From Alistipes sp. (GTDB taxonomy: Bacteria; Bacillota; Clostridia; Oscillospirales; Ruminococcaceae): a DNA stretch of 44,296 bases. The stretch covers positions 489,962-534,257 of the forward strand of contig JAMPAJ010000001.1 in the NCBI GenBank assembly GCA_023667265.1, written 5' to 3'. A program made the translations under genes and the position numbers. The notes under the pieces were generated by a model that saw nothing but the letters and a program-made list of their open reading frames with translations, ran no database searches and was not told the origin of the DNA. This document shows positions 41,605 to 44,296 of the stretch, piece after piece; positions within the stretch are counted from its first letter, which is position 1; each line of letters starts with the position of its first letter.

Positions 41605-44081
41605 ATATATCGGCACAGGACGTCATAAACGTTATGTTTAATCCCGATGATACGGTGAATCTGCGTGTTTTTGACGACAGAAAAGAGGGTATTTTTACAG
41701 GTGCAAAGCTGTCCGTAGAAGCCGGAAAATTCTTTGCTGTAGAATCTACCCTGAAAGAGCATAACAAGAAAAATCATGGTATTTTTTTCGTGGTGAACTC
41801 CGGAGGTCAGACCGATGACAGCATTACCCGCATCAATGCGCAGTTTGTGGAAATGGATGATAAGACTTTCGATGAACAGCAGGCGCTCATCGACGCATTT
41901 CCTCTGCCGCCGTCTATGGTTATCAGAACAAGAAAATCTTTGCATACATACTGGTTTGTAAAAGATGTAAATGTGGCGAAGTTCCGCCCGATTCAAAAGT
42001 CTCTTGTGCAGAATTTCGGCGGAGATCCTGCCTGTGTCAATGAAAGCCGTGTCATGCGTCTGCCCGGATTTTATCACTGCAAGAAAGAGCCTGTTTTGGT
42101 GGAGTGTATTTCGTTTCATCCGGAGAGACGGTATACACAGGAGCAGCTTGCAGAGGTTCTGCCCAATGTGAAATCGGAAACACCGAAGGAAGAACTGCAC
42201 GGTGAGCAGAAAGGTATTCATATCGTAGAAGCGGAGTGTGATTTTATCAAATACTGCCGTGACAATGCAGCATCACTGCCGGAGCATGACTGGTATGCAA
42301 TGATTTCAAATTTAAGTGTATTTTACGGCGGTGCAGAGGTGATTCATCAATATTCCAAGCCGTATCCGAGCTACTCCTTTGAAGAAACGCAGAAGAAAAT
42401 TCAGCATTTTCTAAGCAGCGGTACAAAACCCATGACCTGCCGCACGATTGCCGAAAAAGGCTATCAGTGTCTGAAATTAAAAGAGGGGAAGTGTAAATGT
42501 AAATCCCCGGCTGCTCTGTGTTTTCAGCCTCTCACAATAAACGGAATCCGTGTAATTTTGCGTCAGCAGCAGATTCAGAATGCGGTCGTAGAGGATCTGC
42601 AAACCGCAAGAAATTTTGTATCCGATTATCTTTACAACGTGGACTGTGTAACGGCGGAATCTATTATCAATTACGATTTGAAGCAGTATTTTGGTTTCAA
42701 AAATGCAGACATTAAGCCGCTGCTCTCGATGCAGAAGGAACTTTACAAGACTTTTCTGAGCAAGTCGGAAACTAAAAAACATCAGTCGGGTATGGACATT
42801 CCCGACTGGTACGAAATGACGGAACGTGGGGCGAAATTCCTGCCCGGTGTTCTGGCGGAATATATGACGCAGAATGCACCTGTCTTTTATGCGGCGGAGC
42901 AGTACTACTGCTATGAAAACGGTGTGTTTCACGGAATTACGGAATTGACAGCGAGAAATATGGTGCGTGAGAAAATGATGACAAGATACACAAAGCTCTC
43001 TCAGATAAATGATACCGAAGGGCAGTGGAAAATGCAGGTGCAGAAGGATATCAGGGAGCTTAATCCGAATCCGTACATCATCAATGTGCAGAACGGGCTT
43101 TACAATGTGCTTGACAGTATACTTTCCGAGCATACGTCAAAATATCTGTCAACGGTGCAGCTGAACGTCCGATACACTCCCGGTTCGGAATGTCCGAAAT
43201 TTATGAAATTTCTGCATGAATCGCTGGAAAATGACCAGATAGCACTTATTCAGGAAATGCTGGGTTACTTTCTGATTCCTGTAAATCATGCACAGAAATG
43301 CTTTATCATAGTCGGAAAAGGCGGTGCAGGAAAATCCGTGCTTCTGCGTGTTCTTAATGAACTGCTGCTTGGAAAAGAGAACGTATCCAATGTGGCATGG
43401 CAGGCGCTCAGCGACCGTTTCAAGACAGCGGAGTTATTCGGAAAATGGGCAAATATCTGTGCGGAACTGCCTACAAAGGGCATCGAGGACAACGGTATTT
43501 TCAAGGCTTTGGTCGGTGAGGACTATCTGACGGTAGAGAAGAAAAACAAGAATCCGTTTTCATTTCAACCTTATGCGAGACTGTTATTTTCCTGCAACAG
43601 TATACCGAAGAACTACGGCGATAAATCGGAGGGATTTTACCGAAGGCTCATTATTGTGCGGTTCAATCATTCAGTGCCGGAGGATAAGCGTGATCCCGAA
43701 CTTTTAGAAAAATTCCGTTGCGAAGCGGATGGTATATTTCTGTTTGCTTTGGAAGGTCTGCATCGTCTGATGAACAATCATTTTCAATTCTCCGAAACAA
43801 AAGCCAATCGTGAAGAATTGCAGAAATATCGTGAGGACAGCAACAGTGTGCTTGCTTTTGTCAGGGATTGCTGTGAACTGAAAATGGATGCGGAGGTCGG
43901 CAGAGCAGAATTCTTTGACCGATATAAGTCGTACTGCGACAGCTGCGGTCTGACGCCGTTCAGCCAGCAGAACTTCAACAACGAGATTGAAGCCAATTAT
44001 CCAACTGTGGTGAGGGCTGCTGACAAGCTCGGAAAACGACGTACATGGAGAGGAATTCGTTTTGCGGAGGTTTTAAAATGA
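41601..44081 (+). CDS. P4/D5-type primase-helicase
   Basis: An 826-aa replication-initiation protein. The N-terminal 210 residues look like an RepB-like primase domain (QTDDSITRINAQFVEMDD, RTRKSLHTYWFV, CVNESRVMRLPGF). A middle cysteine segment (CRTIAEKGYQCLKLKEGKCKC) may bind zinc. The C-terminal 300 residues are an SF3-like D5 helicase with Walker A GKGGAGKS (Lys578) and SFQPYARLLFSCNSIP. The ATG at 41601 overlaps the previous stop; the earlier start at 41541 is inside that gene. It marks a phage, satellite or plasmid origin. Confidence 0.9.
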   Translation: MNISAQDVINVMFNPDDTVNLRVFDDRKEGIFTGAKLSVEAGKFFAVESTLKEHNKKNHGIFFVVNSGGQTDDSITRINAQFVEMDDKTFDEQQALIDAFPLPPSMVIRTRKSLHTYWFVKDVNVAKFRPIQKSLVQNFGGDPACVNESRVMRLPGFYHCKKEPVLVECISFHPERRYTQEQLAEVLPNVKSETPKEELHGEQKGIHIVEAECDFIKYCRDNAASLPEHDWYAMISNLSVFYGGAEVIHQYSKPYPSYSFEETQKKIQHFLSSGTKPMTCRTIAEKGYQCLKLKEGKCKCKSPAALCFQPLTINGIRVILRQQQIQNAVVEDLQTARNFVSDYLYNVDCVTAESIINYDLKQYFGFKNADIKPLLSMQKELYKTFLSKSETKKHQSGMDIPDWYEMTERGAKFLPGVLAEYMTQNAPVFYAAEQYYCYENGVFHGITELTARNMVREKMMTRYTKLSQINDTEGQWKMQVQKDIRELNPNPYIINVQNGLYNVLDSILSEHTSKYLSTVQLNVRYTPGSECPKFMKFLHESLENDQIALIQEMLGYFLIPVNHAQKCFIIVGKGGAGKSVLLRVLNELLLGKENVSNVAWQALSDRFKTAELFGKWANICAELPTKGIEDNGIFKALVGEDYLTVEKKNKNPFSFQPYARLLFSCNSIPKNYGDKSEGFYRRLIIVRFNHSVPEDKRDPELLEKFRCEADGIFLFALEGLHRLMNNHFQFSETKANREELQKYREDSNSVLAFVRDCCELKMDAEVGRAEFFDRYKSYCDSCGLTPFSQQNFNNEIEANYPTVVRAADKLGKRRTWRGIRFAEVLK

Positions 44082-44143
44082 TGAAAATCATGCCACGGAA
44101 TAGTCTGCGCTGTTTTCTGACAGCATTTACAGGCTTTACGTGA
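44078..44143 (+). CDS. Possible 21-codon coupled small ORF
   Basis: ATGATGAAAATC begins inside the primase stop (ATGA overlap) and runs for 21 codons to TGA at 44141-44143. GCGGAGG lies about ten bases before it. The position matches the tight coupling of the preceding genes, but the peptide resembles nothing and may be chance. Confidence 0.3.
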   Translation: MMKIMPRNSLRCFLTAFTGFT

Positions 44144-44296
44144 GATTTCTGTAATCCTTTCTATATTTACTATTATATACATATATCTATTTTCTTGTTT
44201 TTTATGATTATAATAGTAATTTACTTGTAAAATCAGTAAAGAATGTAAACGTTAAAAATGGGCAAGTAAAATTTCATAAAACAATCAGCCTGTATC
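44144..44296. other. AT-rich end of the window
   Basis: Very AT-rich with repeated TATA/ATATA words near 44170-44200. No gene, terminator or recognisable site; the window stops before the next gene. Confidence 0.5.

Overview
The window looks like a chromosome segment of a low-to-moderate-GC, single-membrane Firmicute, most likely a Ruminococcus-type Oscillospiraceae. This is inferred from AGGAGG ribosome sites, TTGACA/TATAAT promoters with 17-bp spacers, an FMN riboswitch, a T-box valS, lipobox lipoproteins and an Agr-like GHKL kinase. No species marker was available, so the genus is a guess.

Core part, about 1-26,450. A strong promoter and FMN riboswitch open a riboflavin operon, ribD-ribE-ribBA-ribH, which runs into a HAD phosphatase, an M3-like metallopeptidase lipoprotein and an acyltransferase. 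A 134-bp hairpin-rich repeat lies at the 3' ends of both ribE and the acyltransferase gene and supplies the last eight codons and stop of each. Next come a convergent polytopic membrane protein, a T-box-controlled valS, then genes for a MmcQ/YjbR protein, a Dabb protein, a short-chain dehydrogenase and FolC, and then gdhA. A CMD-cupin fusion gene follows, read from a MerR-type promoter with a 19-bp spacer. A solute-binding lipoprotein and a large hybrid sensor kinase come after it, then leftward genes for Hsp20, a helical protein, a DEDDh exonuclease and a DUF308 membrane protein. A tRNA-Ala(GGC) with its own promoter and terminator ends the core.

Accessory part, about 26,450-44,296. AT-rich DNA starts beside the tRNA gene. 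The centre is a regulatory island: an XRE repressor gene (leftward) and an AgrA/AgrC-like response regulator and kinase pair (rightward), each ended by a strong terminator. Just outside each terminator lies one copy of a 64-bp sequence (53/64 identical, inverted) that reads as a promoter pointing away from the island, with an identical upstream palindromic operator. The left copy drives a three-gene operon: a coiled-coil protein, a four-helix membrane protein and a lipoprotein with a VWA-like and an OmpA-like domain. The right copy now faces a broken glycosyltransferase gene. This layout is the best candidate here for an undescribed system.

Farther right are an SGNH hydrolase, a conjugative-element-type trio (sigma-region-4 protein, small helical protein, DUF3825-like protein) and an HTH regulator. 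A tightly packed phage- or plasmid-like replication module follows: SNF2 helicase, two unassigned proteins, family A DNA polymerase, DUF4406-like protein and a P4/D5-type primase-helicase. No integrase, terminase or conjugation gene is inside the window, so the type and right end of the element cannot be decided.
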